Shown here: positions 63,335 to 64,000 of the stretch, piece after piece
Numbering within the stretch: position 1 is the stretch's first letter
How the letters are laid out: every line of letters begins with the position of its first letter
From: Andreesenia angusta
GTDB taxonomy: Bacteria > Bacillota > Clostridia > Tissierellales > Gottschalkiaceae
Assembly: GCF_001855385.1 (NCBI RefSeq)
Contig: NZ_MKIE01000001.1
Coordinates: 301,448-365,447, forward strand
Direction: 5' to 3'
Length of the DNA: 64,000 nt
Made by a program: the position numbers and the translations under genes
Notes under the pieces: generated by a model
The model's input: the letters and a program-made list of their open reading frames with translations, nothing else
Database searches by the model: none
What the model was told of the DNA's origin: nothing

Positions 63335-64000
63335 TTGATAAATGTAAACAATGTAAGTCTTCAGTTCAGCGATAAAAAGCTGTTTGACGAAGTAAACTTG
63401 AAATTCAACCCTGGCAACTGCTACGGAATAATCGGTGCCAACGGAGCCGGAAAATCCACTTTCCTCAGAATACTCTCTGGAGAGCTCGACCCTACTACAG
63501 GAGAGGTAAGTGTAGCCAAGAATTGCAGGATGTCGGTCTTGAAACAGGACCACTATAGATATGACGAAAATGAGGTGCTCGAGACTGTAATAATGGGAAA
63601 TGAGCGTCTATACCAGATAATGAAGGAAAAAGACGAGCTCTATGCAAAGCCTGACTTCTCGGACGAAGACGGCATAAAGGCATCTGAGCTTGAGTGCGAG
63701 TTTGCAGAGCTAGATGGATGGGAAGCCGAATCGGAAGCTTCATCTCTTCTTCAAGGTCTTGGAATCGGCACAGAGGACCATTACAAGAAAGTAGCCGATC
63801 TAAGTGGAGCTGAAAAAGTCAAAGTGCTAATTGCCCAAGCTCTTTTCGGAAAGCCTGGCATACTAATCCTGGACGAGCCTACTAACCACCTGGACATAAA
63901 GTCTATAAACTGGCTTGAGGAATTCCTTATAAACTTCGAGGGAACTGTAATAGTCGTATCGCACGACAGACACTTCCTAAACCAGGTCTGCACTCATATA
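63335..64000 (+). CDS. ABC-F ATPase, YkpA/YbiT-like (partial, runs off the window end)
   Basis: The frame from TTG 63335 (GGAGGT seven to eight bases before) reads INVNNVSLQFSDKKLF and then IIGANGAGKST (Walker A), LSGAEKVKVLIAQAL (signature with Ala for Gly, as usual in YkpA/YbiT proteins), LILDEPTNHLD and VSHDRHFLN. Only the first 222 codons are in the window; the second ABC domain is beyond. A cytoplasmic ribosome-associated ATPase is likely. Confidence 0.9.
   Translation, partial: MINVNNVSLQFSDKKLFDEVNLKFNPGNCYGIIGANGAGKSTFLRILSGELDPTTGEVSVAKNCRMSVLKQDHYRYDENEVLETVIMGNERLYQIMKEKDELYAKPDFSDEDGIKASELECEFAELDGWEAESEASSLLQGLGIGTEDHYKKVADLSGAEKVKVLIAQALFGKPGILILDEPTNHLDIKSINWLEEFLINFEGTVIVVSHDRHFLNQVCTHI

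Overview
The window looks like chromosomal DNA of an anaerobic, low-to-mid-GC Gram-positive bacterium of the Clostridia (Tissierellales/Peptostreptococcales-like). Reasons: strong AGGAGG-type ribosome sites with many TTG and GTG starts, the anaerobic (early cobalt) B12 pathway, a GlgC/GlgD glycogen operon, S-box and B12 riboswitches with intrinsic terminators, and many HD-GYP/PilZ/Lon-family genes typical of Clostridia. I cannot name the species. I see no rRNA, tRNA, CRISPR array, prophage or insertion sequence.

Layout. 1-1.1 kb: end of an ABC-2 exporter operon. 1.2-3.5 kb: ferrous iron operon (small Cys-rich protein, feoA, feoB) behind a Fur-box promoter; the first gene carries an in-frame TGA that looks like selenocysteine. 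3.6-7.3 kb: full-length B12-dependent methionine synthase. 7.3-18.8 kb: glycogen operon pgi-glgB-glgC-glgD-glgA-glgP-amylase. 18.8-19.8 kb: a small membrane protein and a nitroreductase. 19.8-35.4 kb: an 18-gene tetrapyrrole operon, transcribed leftwards from a cobalamin riboswitch: cobalt uptake (cbiMNQ), corrin ring synthesis (cbiX,C,D,E,T,L,F,G,H,J), then hemA, precorrin-2 dehydrogenase, hemC, cobA-hemD, a small unknown membrane protein, hemB and hemL. It supplies uroporphyrinogen III and channels it to corrin/siroheme; no later haem genes are present, and the cobalt ATPase cbiO is missing.

35.4-44.2 kb: apt, a CHAD protein, two tandem HD-GYP phosphodiesterases, an S-box-controlled sulfur amino-acid operon (metY, a gamma-synthase/lyase, a MalY-type lyase) and an orphan cheB. 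44.2-46.4 kb: an unrecognised two-gene ATPase plus partner cassette that resembles defence modules in organisation. 46.5-46.7 kb: a non-coding interval with a Fur-box promoter, five CCTC motifs and an intrinsic terminator, read here as a Fur-repressed iron-sparing small RNA. 46.8-64 kb: RNA modification (RluA-like, TtcA-like), a secreted copper-amine-oxidase-stalk protein, an orphan phytoene/squalene synthase, a Lon-like protease, a P-type ATPase, LiaF-like, PilZ, GNAT, ModE-like and PHP proteins, a two-subunit permease with a Crp/Fnr regulator and a palindromic operator, and two divergent ABC-F genes, the last cut by the window end.

Themes. Iron (feo and the putative sRNA share Fur boxes), cobalt/B12 (operon plus metH) and sulfur/methionine (metY operon plus metH) are linked. 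Many convergent gene pairs share bidirectional terminators whose stems include the last codons of the genes.
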